Assembly (NCBI GenBank): GCA_963799105.1
Contig: CAWCVR010000003.1
Coordinates: forward strand, 62,001 to 126,000
From: CAWCVR01 sp963799105
GTDB lineage: Bacteria; Acidobacteriota; Terriglobia; Bryobacterales; Bryobacteraceae
Reading direction: 5' to 3'
DNA: 64,000 bases
Shown here: piece by piece, positions 34,967-44,600 of the stretch
Position numbering within the stretch: position 1 is the first letter of the stretch
Layout of the letters: each line of letters starts with the position of its first letter
Notes under the pieces: model-generated
The model's input: the letters and a program-made list of their open reading frames with translations, nothing else
Told to the model about the DNA's origin: nothing
The model's database searches: none
Translations under genes and position numbers: made by a program

Positions 34967-36196
34967 ATGATTCGCCGGTTTGTAGTATTCGTTTCAGCGG
35001 CGCTGTTCTGCGCGGCGCCTTTCGCGTTTGCGGCCGATACCCGGGTAGTCGAGGAGATCGCGGCCAAGGTCAACGGCGAAATCATCACCAAGGGCGATCT
35101 GGACGACCAGAAGAAGATCCTGGAACGGATGCTCCGCGATGAGCAGCACCTCACCGGCGCGGCGCTGGCGGCAGCCGTGCGCGAACAGGAAAAGGACATA
35201 CTGTCCAACCAGATCAGCCAGCGGCTGCTGGTGCAAAGAGCCAAGACCCTGGAGATCACCGTGGACGCGGATGTCAACCGCAGTCTGGCCCAGATGCAGG
35301 TGGAATCCAAGATCCCGGACACCGAGAAGTTCCATGAATTCGTCCACGAGCAGCTTGGCATGACGTTTGAGGACTACAAGCAGCAACTGACCGAAACGAT
35401 GTTGACCCGCAAGGTGGTGGGCGGCGAGGTGGGGTCGAAAGTCACCATACCGGAAGCGGATCTGAAGAAGTACTACGACGAGCATCAGGGCGAATTCGTG
35501 CGCAAGGCGGAAGTGTACCTGAGCCAGATTCTGATTTCGACCGAGGGCAAGAACGCCGAGCAGGTGGATGCCGCCGAGAAGAAAGCCAAGAGCCTGGTGG
35601 CGAGGGCGACCAAGGGCGAAAAATTCAGCGAGCTGGCGTCGGAGAATTCCGACGACCCGGCGACGGCGCGCGACGGCGGCGTGTTGCCGGCCATTCAGCC
35701 CGACCAGTTGCGCTCCGATCTGAGAGACATCCTCGCCAAGACCAAGAAGGGCCAGGTTACGGATCCCATCAAGACTCCGCAGGGGTTCCTGATTTTCAAA
35801 GTGAACGACCGTTTCGAGGAAGGCCTGGCGCCGTTTGACGAAGTGCAGGACCAGATCCACGAGTTTCTGGCGGGTCCGCTGATGGCGCCAAAGATGAAGG
35901 AGTATCTGAACCGGCTGCGGCAGGAAGCCTACCTGGAAATCAAGGACGGTTACATCGACACCGGCGCCGCGCCTGGAAAGGATACGAGTTGGCACGAAGT
36001 GGCGCAGATTAAGGCGCAGACCGTGACCAAGCAGGAAGTCATGGCGAGCCGGAGGCGCAAGAAGCTAATGTTCATACTCCCGGTCGGCGGTAGAACGCCC
36101 ATCCGGCCGATCAATACTCCAGCTCCGGCCGAACACAAAGAGACTCCGGCCGCGGCGGCTCCCGACGCCGCCACTCCGGCCCCTATCCAAAAATGA
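34967..36196 (+). CDS. surA: SurA-like periplasmic peptidyl-prolyl isomerase
   Basis: 409 aa from the ATG at 34967, preceded by GGAGAG. A signal peptide (MIRRFVVFVSAALFCAAPFAFAA) is followed by a SurA N-terminal chaperone domain (about 30-175, AAKVNGEIITKGDLDDQ). One parvulin domain follows (about 180-285, YLSQILISTEGKNAEQVDAA ... DPATARDGGVLPAI ... VTDPIKTPQGFLIFKV). The first conserved histidine of the parvulin site is replaced by Ser in YLSQILI, so isomerase activity may be weak. An Ala/Pro-rich tail ends the protein. Probably helps outer-membrane protein folding. Confidence 0.82.
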   Translation: MIRRFVVFVSAALFCAAPFAFAADTRVVEEIAAKVNGEIITKGDLDDQKKILERMLRDEQHLTGAALAAAVREQEKDILSNQISQRLLVQRAKTLEITVDADVNRSLAQMQVESKIPDTEKFHEFVHEQLGMTFEDYKQQLTETMLTRKVVGGEVGSKVTIPEADLKKYYDEHQGEFVRKAEVYLSQILISTEGKNAEQVDAAEKKAKSLVARATKGEKFSELASENSDDPATARDGGVLPAIQPDQLRSDLRDILAKTKKGQVTDPIKTPQGFLIFKVNDRFEEGLAPFDEVQDQIHEFLAGPLMAPKMKEYLNRLRQEAYLEIKDGYIDTGAAPGKDTSWHEVAQIKAQTVTKQEVMASRRRKKLMFILPVGGRTPIRPINTPAPAEHKETPAAAAPDAATPAPIQK

Positions 36197-37320
36197 AATC
36201 TCCTTACGTCAACGAGCTGGAGCCCAACAAGGTCATCACGGCCAGCTTTCTGGTGCAGTCCAAGGAGATTCGCCAGAAGAAGTCGGGCGAATTGTACCTT
36301 TCGCTGATGCTGAGCGACCGCACCGGCGAGGTGGACTCCAAGATGTGGGACAACGTGGCCGATGTGATGGACGCGTTCGACCGCGACGACTTCGTGGTGG
36401 TCAAGGGCCTGACGCAGGTGTACCACAACCGTCCGCAGTTGACCATCCACAAGCTGCGCCGGATGGACGACAGCGAGGTCGACTTCGCGGATTACTTTCC
36501 ATCTTCGGCGCGCGATCCCGAGGAGATGTGGGCGGAGTTGCGGGGAGTGGTGGCGGGCATCGGCAATGAGCACTTGAAGGCGTTGCTGGAGGCCGTGTTG
36601 AACGACCCCGAGGTGGCCCAGCGGTACCGGCGGGCCCCCGCCGCGAAGACCATCCACCACGCCTACCTGGGCGGGCTCATCGAGCACGTATTGTCGCTGT
36701 GCGCGCTGGCCGGTCTGGCGGCGGAGCACTACCCCCACGTGGACCGCGACCTGCTGCTGACCGGGGTGGTGCTGCACGATATCGGCAAGATCCACGAGCT
36801 GAAGTACGAGCGCGGCATCTCTTACTCGACCGACGGGCAACTGATCGGACATATCCAGATCGCCCTGCGCATGGTGGCGGACAAGCTGCACGGGCTGGCG
36901 GATTTTCCGCCGCGCTTGCGGACGCTGGTGGAGCACATGATTCTGAGCCACCACGGGCGCCTGGAGTTCGGGTCGCCGAAGCTGCCGCAGTTTCCGGAAG
37001 CGCTGCTGCTGCACTATCTGGACGATATGGACTCCAAGATGGAGTGCATGCGGGCGCTGATCTCGCACGACCGGCAAGTGGAAGGCTGCTTCACTTCCTT
37101 CAACGCGGCACTGGAGCGTTCGGCGCTGAAGATGGACCGCTACTGGGCGGATGGGCCGGCGCCGAAGCCCGCGGCGGCGGCGGATGTCGATTCCGGCGGA
37201 GGCAGGAAGGCAACGCCGGCGCCGGCGGCGCATCCGCCGTCCACGCCGCGGCCCGACTCGCTGTTTGCCGGTAAACTGAAGCAGGCGTTGAACCCCGCTC
37301 CGCCGGAACAGGAATCCTGA
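36193..37320 (+). CDS. 3'-5' exoribonuclease YhaM-like (OB fold + HD domain)
   Basis: 375 aa. The N-terminal OB-fold (residues about 15-95, SGELYLSLMLSDRTGEVDSKMWD) binds nucleic acid. The HD phosphohydrolase domain (about 155-320) shows HHAYLGGLIEHVLSLC, LLTGVVLHDIGKIHEL, HMILSHHGRLEFGSP and YLDDMDSK, the metal-ligand set of YhaM/CBF1-type nucleases. The last 45 residues are Ala/Pro-rich. It overlaps the SurA-like gene and the BlaI-like gene, forming an operon. Confidence 0.85.
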   Translation: MKSPYVNELEPNKVITASFLVQSKEIRQKKSGELYLSLMLSDRTGEVDSKMWDNVADVMDAFDRDDFVVVKGLTQVYHNRPQLTIHKLRRMDDSEVDFADYFPSSARDPEEMWAELRGVVAGIGNEHLKALLEAVLNDPEVAQRYRRAPAAKTIHHAYLGGLIEHVLSLCALAGLAAEHYPHVDRDLLLTGVVLHDIGKIHELKYERGISYSTDGQLIGHIQIALRMVADKLHGLADFPPRLRTLVEHMILSHHGRLEFGSPKLPQFPEALLLHYLDDMDSKMECMRALISHDRQVEGCFTSFNAALERSALKMDRYWADGPAPKPAAAADVDSGGGRKATPAPAAHPPSTPRPDSLFAGKLKQALNPAPPEQES

Positions 37321-37712
37321 TGTCCAAGACAGCGCGCGATGTCCCCCCACCGCTCGAACTGCTGTGCCTGAAGGCGCTCTGGCCGCTTCGGGAAGGCAAC
37401 GTTAAGGACGTCCAGCGGGCGGTGGCGCAGACCCGGCCGCTGGCGTATACCACCATCATGACCGTGCTGGAACGGTTGGCGCGCAAAGGCAAGCTGACGC
37501 GGCGCAAGCAGGGCCGGGCGTTCCTGTACGCGCCGACGATGTCGGAAGACGCCATGCGGCGGCTGGCGGTGCGGGAGCTGGTGGAGAGTTTCTTCGGCGG
37601 CTCGGCGGAAGAGTTGGTCCGTTTCCTGAGCGCGCCGGAAATGGCCAAGGCCGCGGGAAACGAAGCGCCGGCGGCGAAGGAAGAATCGCGCATCGATACG
37701 GTGCTGCTGTAG
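37320..37712 (+). CDS. BlaI/MecI-family transcriptional regulator
   Basis: 130 aa. Winged helix (residues about 10-75, PPPLELLCLKALWPLREGNVKDVQRAV ... TTIMTVLERLARKGKLTRRKQGRAFLYAP) typical of Penicillinase_R repressors, with a C-terminal dimerisation helix. These repressors are usually inactivated by a BlaR1/MecR1-type protease, but none lies nearby. Its ATG shares one base with the upstream stop. Confidence 0.85.
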   Translation: MSKTARDVPPPLELLCLKALWPLREGNVKDVQRAVAQTRPLAYTTIMTVLERLARKGKLTRRKQGRAFLYAPTMSEDAMRRLAVRELVESFFGGSAEELVRFLSAPEMAKAAGNEAPAAKEESRIDTVLL

Positions 37713-37790
37713 CTTCCGGGCAGCGCCCTGGACGCCACGCACGCCGAGAAGATCATGGAAACGGGCCGGCATGAAACGCTGGAACCGCGT

Positions 37791-37796
37791 CATAAT
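37791..37796 (+). promoter_or_regulatory. Likely -10 box of a leaderless promoter
   Basis: CATAAT ends six bases before the ATG at 37803; there is no ribosome-binding site. No convincing -35 box. Confidence 0.45.
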
Positions 37797-37802
37797 CTAA
37801 CA

Positions 37803-38243
37803 ATGAAATTGCTGCTGATCGCGCTCGCAAGCGTTGGCCTTGTTCTTGCTGCCCCCGTCTCCAAAGATTGGGAGAGCCTTGGCCACCTCAATCCTGGCGC
37901 CCCGATCGAAGTCGTCGCCAGCGACCGCGCCGAAACCGGGGAGTTCGTCTCGAGTTCCACCGAAAGCCTGACCATCCGAACGCCTCGCGGTGAACGGAAG
38001 TTCCCCCGCCGGGAAGTCATGCGCGTCGTTTCCCGGAAGCAATCCCGCCGGACGGGCAACCTTCTAATCGGAGTAGGCGTGGGCGCGGCCATCGGATTAG
38101 TCACGGACCAGACCCTGGGCGCGTATCTGCGCAATGAGTCGAACCCGGCCAGCGCACGTCCTCTGATCTGGAGTCTTCCCATCGCCGTCTGCGGCGGAAT
38201 CGGCGCTGCGATTCCCAGCTATCCCGTGATCTACCGGAAATAG
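37803..38243 (+). CDS. Small exported protein of unknown function
   Basis: 146 aa. A signal peptide (MKLLLIALASVGLVLAAP) is followed by a small beta-rich domain (LNPGAPIEVVASDRAETGEFVSSSTESLTI) resembling stretches in acidobacterial envelope proteins, then a glycine-rich hydrophobic segment (NLLIGVGVGAAIGLV) and a second hydrophobic stretch near the C-terminus. Probably membrane-associated. The start is supported by the -10 spacing. Confidence 0.6.
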   Translation: MKLLLIALASVGLVLAAPVSKDWESLGHLNPGAPIEVVASDRAETGEFVSSSTESLTIRTPRGERKFPRREVMRVVSRKQSRRTGNLLIGVGVGAAIGLVTDQTLGAYLRNESNPASARPLIWSLPIAVCGGIGAAIPSYPVIYRK

Positions 38244-38684
38244 GCGTTCCGAAGTGGCAGCCGCGGGCGGCCGAATCGTGCAAACCGCCGACGGCGCACG
38301 GGCCGGCGCGGTATGCTTTCTTCGATTTCCCCGCCTGGCCGGAATCCCCTTGCGGTTTTCCGTTCTTAGGTTTTGGCGGAGTAATTCCAGGGCATTTACG
38401 CGCATGGATTCGCCGCCACTTCGCTTGCGTGCCGCTGAAGCTCAGTCAGGAACACTTTCGGCTGGTATACGATCAGCCGTCGCGGAACACGGCCGGTCTT
38501 GGAACCATATGCCAGTAGCACCGTCTACCGGCATAATGGAGTTCGCGGTGAACCGGACCCAGCGCCTTGACCGCGAGAAACTGTTCCTTTGCCACGGGCC
38601 GCTCGCTCACGCTCGCGGTTCTGTCCGGAAGCGCGAGCGTGAGCGAGCGGCCCGGTCATGGCACCAAATCACACGGTCGAAGAC
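38244..38684. other. Gene-free region with REP-like palindrome
   Basis: No supported gene in 441 bp. The main structure is the hairpin at 38596-38653, listed separately. The rest shows nothing recognisable. Confidence 0.5.
38596..38653. repeat. REP-like perfect hairpin, same family as 12273-12378
   Basis: GGGCCGCTCGCTCACGCTCG at the left is mirrored at the right (ending GAGCGAGCGGCCC) around a short loop, giving a stem of more than 20 bp. The GGGCCGC...CGCTCGCGGTT core matches the element between nuoD and nuoI. Confidence 0.8.
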
Positions 38685-38978
38685 CTAGCGCCAGTGCCCC
38701 TCAACCAGAACCCAGCCGTCCCTTTGATGAACCCAGCGATGCGCTACCCAGTGGCCACCCGGCCGCGGAGGCTGTTGCCAGCTTCCCGGCGTCCAGGCGT
38801 AAGCGTTGCCATCCCAGCGATGATACCCGGAAACCCACACATGGAGACGGCTGGGCGGCGGCGGCCGGTGCTCCACTAAGACGCGGGGTGGCGCGATATG
38901 AACCACAATATCGGCCGCAACGGCGCTGAAGGCCAGCGCGCCTGCAAATACCAATCCGATCATTCGTTTAAGAACCAT
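38685..38978 (-). CDS. Small exported YXWGXW-type repeat protein
   Basis: 97 aa with AGGAGAGG before the ATG. A signal peptide (MVLKRMIGLVFAGALAFSAVAA) is followed by PPRVLVEHRPPPPSRLHVWVSGYHRWDG and related Trp/Gly/His-rich motifs (YAWTPGSWQQPP, WVHQRDGWVLVEGHW). This pattern is typical of YXWGXW-repeat proteins in the periplasm or outer membrane. Function unknown; the short genes of this type often accompany stress or envelope regions. Confidence 0.75.
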   Translation of the reverse strand: MVLKRMIGLVFAGALAFSAVAADIVVHIAPPRVLVEHRPPPPSRLHVWVSGYHRWDGNAYAWTPGSWQQPPRPGGHWVAHRWVHQRDGWVLVEGHWR

Positions 38979-39257
38979 GACAACCTCTCCTCATTCTTAG
39001 TAACAACCCGAAACCCAACCTGCCGGCAGGTGGACTGCCAAGCTCTTCCTCGCGGGTGCGTGATGGAGAGCCAGCCGGATCATGTGTCGCCACTCGGCGC
39101 ATAGCAATGCACGAGGGTGGCCATACGCAAACGCGTGACATGCCATAGAGCGCCCACGCGGATACCGGCAGTAACTGCACTCAGAGTGCATTACCTGACA
39201 TGTTGGCTACACGGCAATGGCGGCAGCGAGCCAACGCGGCTGCGAGCGGAGAAGGCT

Positions 39258-39477
39258 GATCGGCCGGAGGCAGAGTGAAATAGAATGTCGAGCCCGCCCC
39301 AGGCGTGGACTCCGTTCGCCTTCGGCCGCTCTGCCACTCGACGGCCCCGCGGCAGAATGCGAGGCCCAGTCCGGAGCCGGGACATTCCTTTCCGTGCGGG
39401 CGTTTGAACGCCCCGAACATGCCGTCAGGGAATGCCGGCTTTATGCCGGGGCCGTTGTCTTGCACGGAGAAGGCGCG
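39258..39477 (-). pseudogene. Histidine kinase 3' fragment, duplicate of 40878-41098
   Basis: The frame reads FSVQDNGPGIKPAF, FGAFKRPHGKECPGSGLGLAF, ESTPGAGSTFYFTLP: the N, G1 and G2 boxes of the ATPase domain only. The DNA is about 80% identical to the end of the kinase gene at 40878-41657. There is no dimerisation domain, no start, and the normal stop is lost. It lies just downstream of the DUF3494 gene, so the DUF3494 gene is flanked by two copies of this segment in direct orientation. Confidence 0.75.
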
Positions 39478-39538
39478 CCGCTCCCGAGCCTGGCGCTCGT
39501 CACGAAACAGCCACGCCAAGTCCTGGCGGCCGGCGGAT

Positions 39539-40360
39539 TTATCGGAACTTGCGGAGCAACAGGAAACCCGCGCCGAGGCCCATGCCCAGCAGCGAAAGCG
39601 TCCCCGGCTCGGGGGTGGCGCCCCCGCCGGTGCTGTTGCAGCCTCCTACGTCCGTTTGGGCGGCCAGGGTGTTCGCGTTCTCCGAGAACACACATCCGTT
39701 GATGGTGCCCGCGAGCACGTTAACGCCCCCCGCCCCGGCGGACATGGTGAAGGTATCTCCCGCCAGAATGTCTCCGTCAAAGGTGATAGGCGCCTGGTCT
39801 GCGACGCTGATCGTAGCGTCGGTTCCAACGATCCAGAAGATGTTCCCCGCCTGCGCTCCGTTTTCCAGCGTGAACGTCATGGCGCCGTTCACGGTTAAGG
39901 CTGTGGCAATTCTGATAACGAATACCTCACTGGGGTCATTCTGGGCATCGAACGTCAAATTAATGCCCGTGGTCGTCGAAATGATGGGGTCCGTGAACGT
40001 GTACACATTGTTTCCAATGAACGTCTCGCTCGTCGTGAGATCGGTAAACGACTGCGTGGGTGACAAAGCCATGGCCAGGTTGAACGCGCTTTCGAAGTCG
40101 CTGTACGCCGTTGCGACGGTCGGGTTACTCGGAAATGGATAAACGGTACCGGTTACGATCCACGGGCCGGAGTCCGTAATTGTGGTCGGGGACCCGACAT
40201 TGCCGGTGATAAGCGAGACTCCGGTATTCGAAATCGTGCCGCCAAGGAGCGCAAACGAGCCGGCACTGTTCAGATTGACAATCGGACCTGCAAACGCAGG
40301 CACAACAGCCGCGGTAGCCACCGCCAACCAAATCAATCTCTGTCGCACTATTTCCCCCAT
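39539..40360 (-). CDS. DUF3494 (ice-binding-like) protein with PEP-CTERM tail
   Basis: 273 aa. A signal peptide (LIWLAVATAAVVPAFAG) is followed by a DUF3494 domain: NLNSAGSFALLGGTISNTG, SLITGNVGS, then repeated TFTDPIISTTTGINLTFDAQ-type turns and AITFDGDILAGDTFTM-like blocks of the beta-solenoid. The C-terminus ATPEPGTLSLLGMGLGAGFL plus LLRKFR is a PEP-CTERM sorting signal (PEP box, hydrophobic helix, basic end) for exosortase processing; no exosortase is in the window. A GTG at 40348 with GGGGGA upstream is an alternative start. Role may be ice binding, adhesion or matrix. Confidence 0.82.
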   Translation of the reverse strand: MGEIVRQRLIWLAVATAAVVPAFAGPIVNLNSAGSFALLGGTISNTGVSLITGNVGSPTTITDSGPWIVTGTVYPFPSNPTVATAYSDFESAFNLAMALSPTQSFTDLTTSETFIGNNVYTFTDPIISTTTGINLTFDAQNDPSEVFVIRIATALTVNGAMTFTLENGAQAGNIFWIVGTDATISVADQAPITFDGDILAGDTFTMSAGAGGVNVLAGTINGCVFSENANTLAAQTDVGGCNSTGGGATPEPGTLSLLGMGLGAGFLLLRKFR

Positions 40361-40877
40361 TCGCCCCCGGAGTTTCCGTGGGGTGGGAAAAAACCTTCTC
40401 GCTACTACCCGTCCGCACCGGCTCAGAGTGAGCATCGTCCAGGACGGGTTTCCAGCCCGGGGTGACTGCACACCCGCGAGCCGGCCCTGAAGCCGGCGAG
40501 ACCGTGAATCTAGCACCGGCAATGCAAGTCTCGTAACCTTCTCTCCACCACCTTCGTGCGGCGCCTCACGGTGGGCGCCAGCCAGAAAGGGTTCTCTCGG
40601 AAGCCCCGCAAAATCCGCTAACCGCAGTCGGAGGGGCTCCAGTCTCAAACCCCCTTTTTCACCGGTCGTTACGTAAGCAAATTTGGGGCCAAAGCGGAAT
40701 GTGCGTGCACAGGAGGTTCAAGTTCGAGGCGCCCGCGCCCAGGTGCAGTTCCTGCCGTCCGTAAGGCAAGAATTGCCGTGTGGAGATCGCGAGTGGGAGC
40801 GGAAACCGTCCTCCAGCATACCTGTTGGGTTTCTCCTCAACAGCGGGACGGAAAAAGGCGGTACCGGCCGGAGAATG
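40361..40877. other. Leader region of the DUF3494 gene
   Basis: No gene in 517 bp. On the minus strand it contains a possible extended -10 (TGCTAGATT, near 40515), the triple hairpin at 40445-40497 and another hairpin at 40599-40640 (GGAGCCCC ... GGGGCTTCC). Confidence 0.5.
40445..40497 (-). promoter_or_regulatory. Three adjacent stem-loops in the 5' leader of the DUF3494 gene
   Basis: In transcript order: GCCGGC-UUCAG-GGCCGGC-type (40497-40480), GGGUG-UGCAGU-CACCC (40475-40460), and CGGG-CUGGAAA-CCCG (40459-40445). They lie between a predicted -10 box and the start codon, separated by at most four bases. Compact multi-hairpin leaders are typical of riboswitches or attenuators, but no known class was recognised. 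Confidence 0.4.
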
Positions 40878-41657
40878 TTAATCGGCCACAGGCAGAGTGA
40901 AGTAAAATGTCGATCCCGCCCCAGGCGTGGACTCCATCCACATTCGGCCGCCATGCCACTCGATGGCCCTGCGGCAGAATGCGAGGCCCAGTCCGGAGCC
41001 GGGATATTCCCTTCCATGCAGGCGCTTGAACGCCCCGAAAATACGTTCCTGGAACGCGGGATCTATGCCAGGGCCGTTGTCCTGCACGGAGAATACCCAA
41101 TCGGGATCCACCCTCTTGAATGAGATGTGAACGCGCGGAGAAGTTGCGCCGCAATACTCGATGGCATTCAAGATCAGATGGCGCAGGACCTTGGTCAATA
41201 TCTCGAAGTCACCCGTGACCGAAGGCAGTGAGTCATGGGTAACGGTCGCGTTCCGTTCCACGATCTGCTTGTCCGTCAAGAGAAGCGCCTGAAGAAGGAC
41301 CGCCTCGATCTCCGCCGTGGTAAGCGGCCGGCCGCCTGTACCCGTGGCCCAGTAGTCCACCACGTCGGCGAGCAGCGACTGCATCCTTGCCGCCGCCTCC
41401 CGGATGCGATCGAGGAACGCGCCGGCATCGGAACCGAGGCGGCCGTCATAGGTCTCGGCGATCAGTTGACTGAACGATGCCACGTCGCGGAGAGGCTCGC
41501 GCAGGTTGTGAGCCGCCATCGAAACAAACTCTTCGAATTCCGCGCCCGCCCGGTCCAATTGGCCCTGGACCTGGATGCACCGCCGGGTTTCCGCGTCGAG
41601 CGCCTGGCGTAAGCGCTCGATTTCATCTTGCGTGCAGTCTTGCGTAACTTGTTCCAT
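40878..41657 (-). CDS. Phytochrome-type sensor histidine kinase, short form
   Basis: 259 aa. A coiled-coil start (EIERLRQALDAETRRCIQVQ), then a HisKA domain with the phospho-accepting His in EFVSMAAHNLREPLRDVASF, and an HATPase_c domain with the N box (LILNAIEYCG), G1 box (VQDNGPGIDPAF) and G2 box (GSGLGLAFCRRAIEWHGG). No sensor domain and no membrane helix, so it must receive its input from another protein. It begins two bases after the stop of the CheB/CheR hybrid kinase and was probably co-translated with it. Confidence 0.85.
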   Translation of the reverse strand: MEQVTQDCTQDEIERLRQALDAETRRCIQVQGQLDRAGAEFEEFVSMAAHNLREPLRDVASFSQLIAETYDGRLGSDAGAFLDRIREAAARMQSLLADVVDYWATGTGGRPLTTAEIEAVLLQALLLTDKQIVERNATVTHDSLPSVTGDFEILTKVLRHLILNAIEYCGATSPRVHISFKRVDPDWVFSVQDNGPGIDPAFQERIFGAFKRLHGREYPGSGLGLAFCRRAIEWHGGRMWMESTPGAGSTFYFTLPVAD

Positions 41658-41659
41658 TT

Positions 41660-44600
41660 TCAGTCCGCCCGCCGCCTGCGGCGCTCCTGGTGGCCCCCGG
41701 GGATTGTGAACTTGAACGTAGCGCCTTTTCCCGCTTCCGATTCCACCCAGATCCGTCCACCCTGGCGCTCCACAATCTTCTTGACCAGCGCAAGACCGAT
41801 GCCAGTACCGGGGATTTCGCTGCCGTGCAAGCGCTTGAACATGCCGAACACCCGGCCGGCATCCTGCGGATCGATGCCGATTCCGTTGTCGCGCACGGCA
41901 AACAGCCACTCTCCCGCGTTTTTCTCCGCCGAGACATGGATTCTGGGCGTTTCCCCGCCGCGATACTTGATCGAATTGGAAATGAGGTTCTGGAAGACGC
42001 GCATCAGCGTGACCTCTTCGGCTATCACGGTTGGCAACGAATCGGAGGTCACTGTGGCGCCACTCTGCGCAATGGCCGCATGGAGGTTCAACAGCGTCTT
42101 GGCGAGAACGGCGCCGGAATCGACGGGAGCGAAGCCGTCCTGCTCGCGCTCGGTAACCTCCCAGTAAGAGAGCAGGGCCTTCAGCAGGGCCTCTATCCTC
42201 AGGGCGCCCTCCACGGAATAGGAGATGAATTTGTCGGCTTCCTTGCCCAGCTTTCCCGCATACTCCCGCCCCAGGAGCTCGGTAAAGTTCACCACCATCC
42301 GCAGCGGTTCCTGCAAATCGTGCGTGATCGCATAGGCGAAATGCTGCAATTCGGCATTGGTCGTTCGGAGCGCTTCCTCGGCCTGCTTGCGATCCGTTAC
42401 ATCCTCGATCGCCAGCAGGATCGTCCGCGCCTGCGAACTCGGATTGAAGATCTCGCTGGCGTTGAGGAGCATCACTTTCCGTCCGACATGTTCGATATTC
42501 GTGAGTCACCTCGAAGTCGCGGAAGGTTGCGTGCGCGGGGAGAAGGTTCTCCAGCAACTCGCGCAGCTTGGGGATATTCCATTGTCCGTTCCCGAGGTCG
42601 TAGATCAGCCGCTCCTCGGTCTCCTCGCGGGAGGCATGAAAGGTCTCGTAGAACGTCTTGTTGGCTTTCATGACCTGCAGGTTCTGGTTCAGGATCACGA
42701 GAGGCTCGCGCACCGTTTCCACGATAGCCTCGGCGAAGTCCAGACCGCGCTTTGGCGGAGTCGATATCGATCAACATCAGCACGGCGCCGTCGATCTTGC
42801 CATTCGGTCCCACGGACGGGAGGACGCGCACCGAATACCAGCGGCCGTGCGGGTCGCGGATATCGCGCGGATGACCGGTTGCCGCCCTCCATCGCATCCA
42901 GCAGCAGCCGCCGCAGGTCGGGCAGTTCCATTCGAGGCTGAAGATCGGTGATCGACCGTCCAACATCGGAGGCGATCAGATTCAACATGGGCTCGATGGC
43001 GCGCGTGAAGCGGCGAATGCGCAGATCCCGCCCAACCATCACCAGGGGTATGCTGATGCTTTCGAGAAGATTGGTCAGATCCCGGTTGACTTTGCTGAAC
43101 TCCACGTTGCTGATCTTCAGCTCTTCGTTCAGCGTGTTCAATTCCTCGTTGGCCGATTCCAACTCTTCCTGCGCGGTTTCCAGTTCCTCGTTGCCCGCCT
43201 GCGCCTCTTCGTTGGCCGCCCCCAGCTCTTCCAGGGTGGCTGCATTATCGGCGACGACGGATTGCAGATATTCCCTGGTTGCCACCAGCTCGCGCCGCAA
43301 CCGGGAGATTCCACGGTTCTCCCGCGCAGCGGGCTGGCGCATCGCCTTCGGGCCACCGGCCGGCGCCGCGTCCTCGAACAGGACCAGGAAATAGCGTTCC
43401 TTGGAAGAGGACGAGGCCGTCAGCGGGATTACGGTGATCTTGACGTCTATTATCTCGCCGCCGTCTTCAATCCGGAATCCGTCCGCCTGGGCCATGGCGC
43501 CCGTTTGCCTGGCAGTTCGGATCGCCTTACCCAGACCTGCAATCAAGCCTTCGCGCGCCAGTCTTAGAAGGTTATGCGTCGGCGCGCCCGGCGATAGCTC
43601 GAGGTACGGAGCCGAGCAGCCCCGGAGATGCACGATGTTCCCATCGTCGTCAACGATGGCGCCGGGGGGACCGTGCTCGGCCAGCACCAACCTGTCAGCT
43701 TCCCTCAGCACGTCCGGCCCCACCCGGCCTTCGGCGGTTTTCTCCCGGATATCCGGCCGGCCTTCGGCGCGGCGGCCTTCGCGCACGGCTGGCGCCGGGA
43801 TGCTCGGGGCAGGCCGCACGCAATAGATCTTGTGGGTCTTGTCCACCTGATGAAACGCCTCGGAGAGCGTGCCGATGCTTTCCGATGGGCCGAGCACCAG
43901 GAAGCCGGAAGGCTTGAGGGAGTAATGCAGGGTCGATAGCACCTTGCGTTGTAACACGGCGCCAAGGTAGATCAGCACGTTGCAGCAACTGATCAGGTCC
44001 AGCTTGGAGAAAGGCGGGTCCTGCGCCACGTTGTGCCTGGCGAAAACGCACACGTCGCGGACGGTCTTGGCGATCTGGTGCCGGCGCTCCGTGCGGGTGA
44101 AGAAGCGCGCCAATCGCTGCGGCGAAACATGCGCCACCTCGGAGTCCCTGTAGATGCCGGAGCGGGCTTTTTCGATCGCCGTTTCACTGAGATCGGTGGC
44201 GAAAATCTCGAACGGCACGCTCACACCAGCGTCGTCCAGGAATTCCATCAGGCAGATGGCGATGGAATACGCCTCCTCGCCCGTGGCGCACCCAGGCACC
44301 CAGATGCGGATCGGATCCCCGGGCGCCCGATTTTCGACCAGCGTGGGGAACACTTTCTTCTTCAGTTCCTCGAAGACCGCCGGTTCCCGGAAGAAGGCCG
44401 TGACGGCGATAAAGCAGCTCTCGCACAACGCCGTGGCTTCCTCGCGGTCCTGCTCGATGACCCGGCTGTAGTCCGCCAGCTTTTCGAATCCGCGGAGGGC
44501 CATGCGCCGCCTGATGCGCCGCAGAAGGGTGCTGAACTTATAGTGGGTGAAGTCCACGCCGGTCGAGTTGCGGATCAGCCGGAGTATCCTGACCAGTTCC

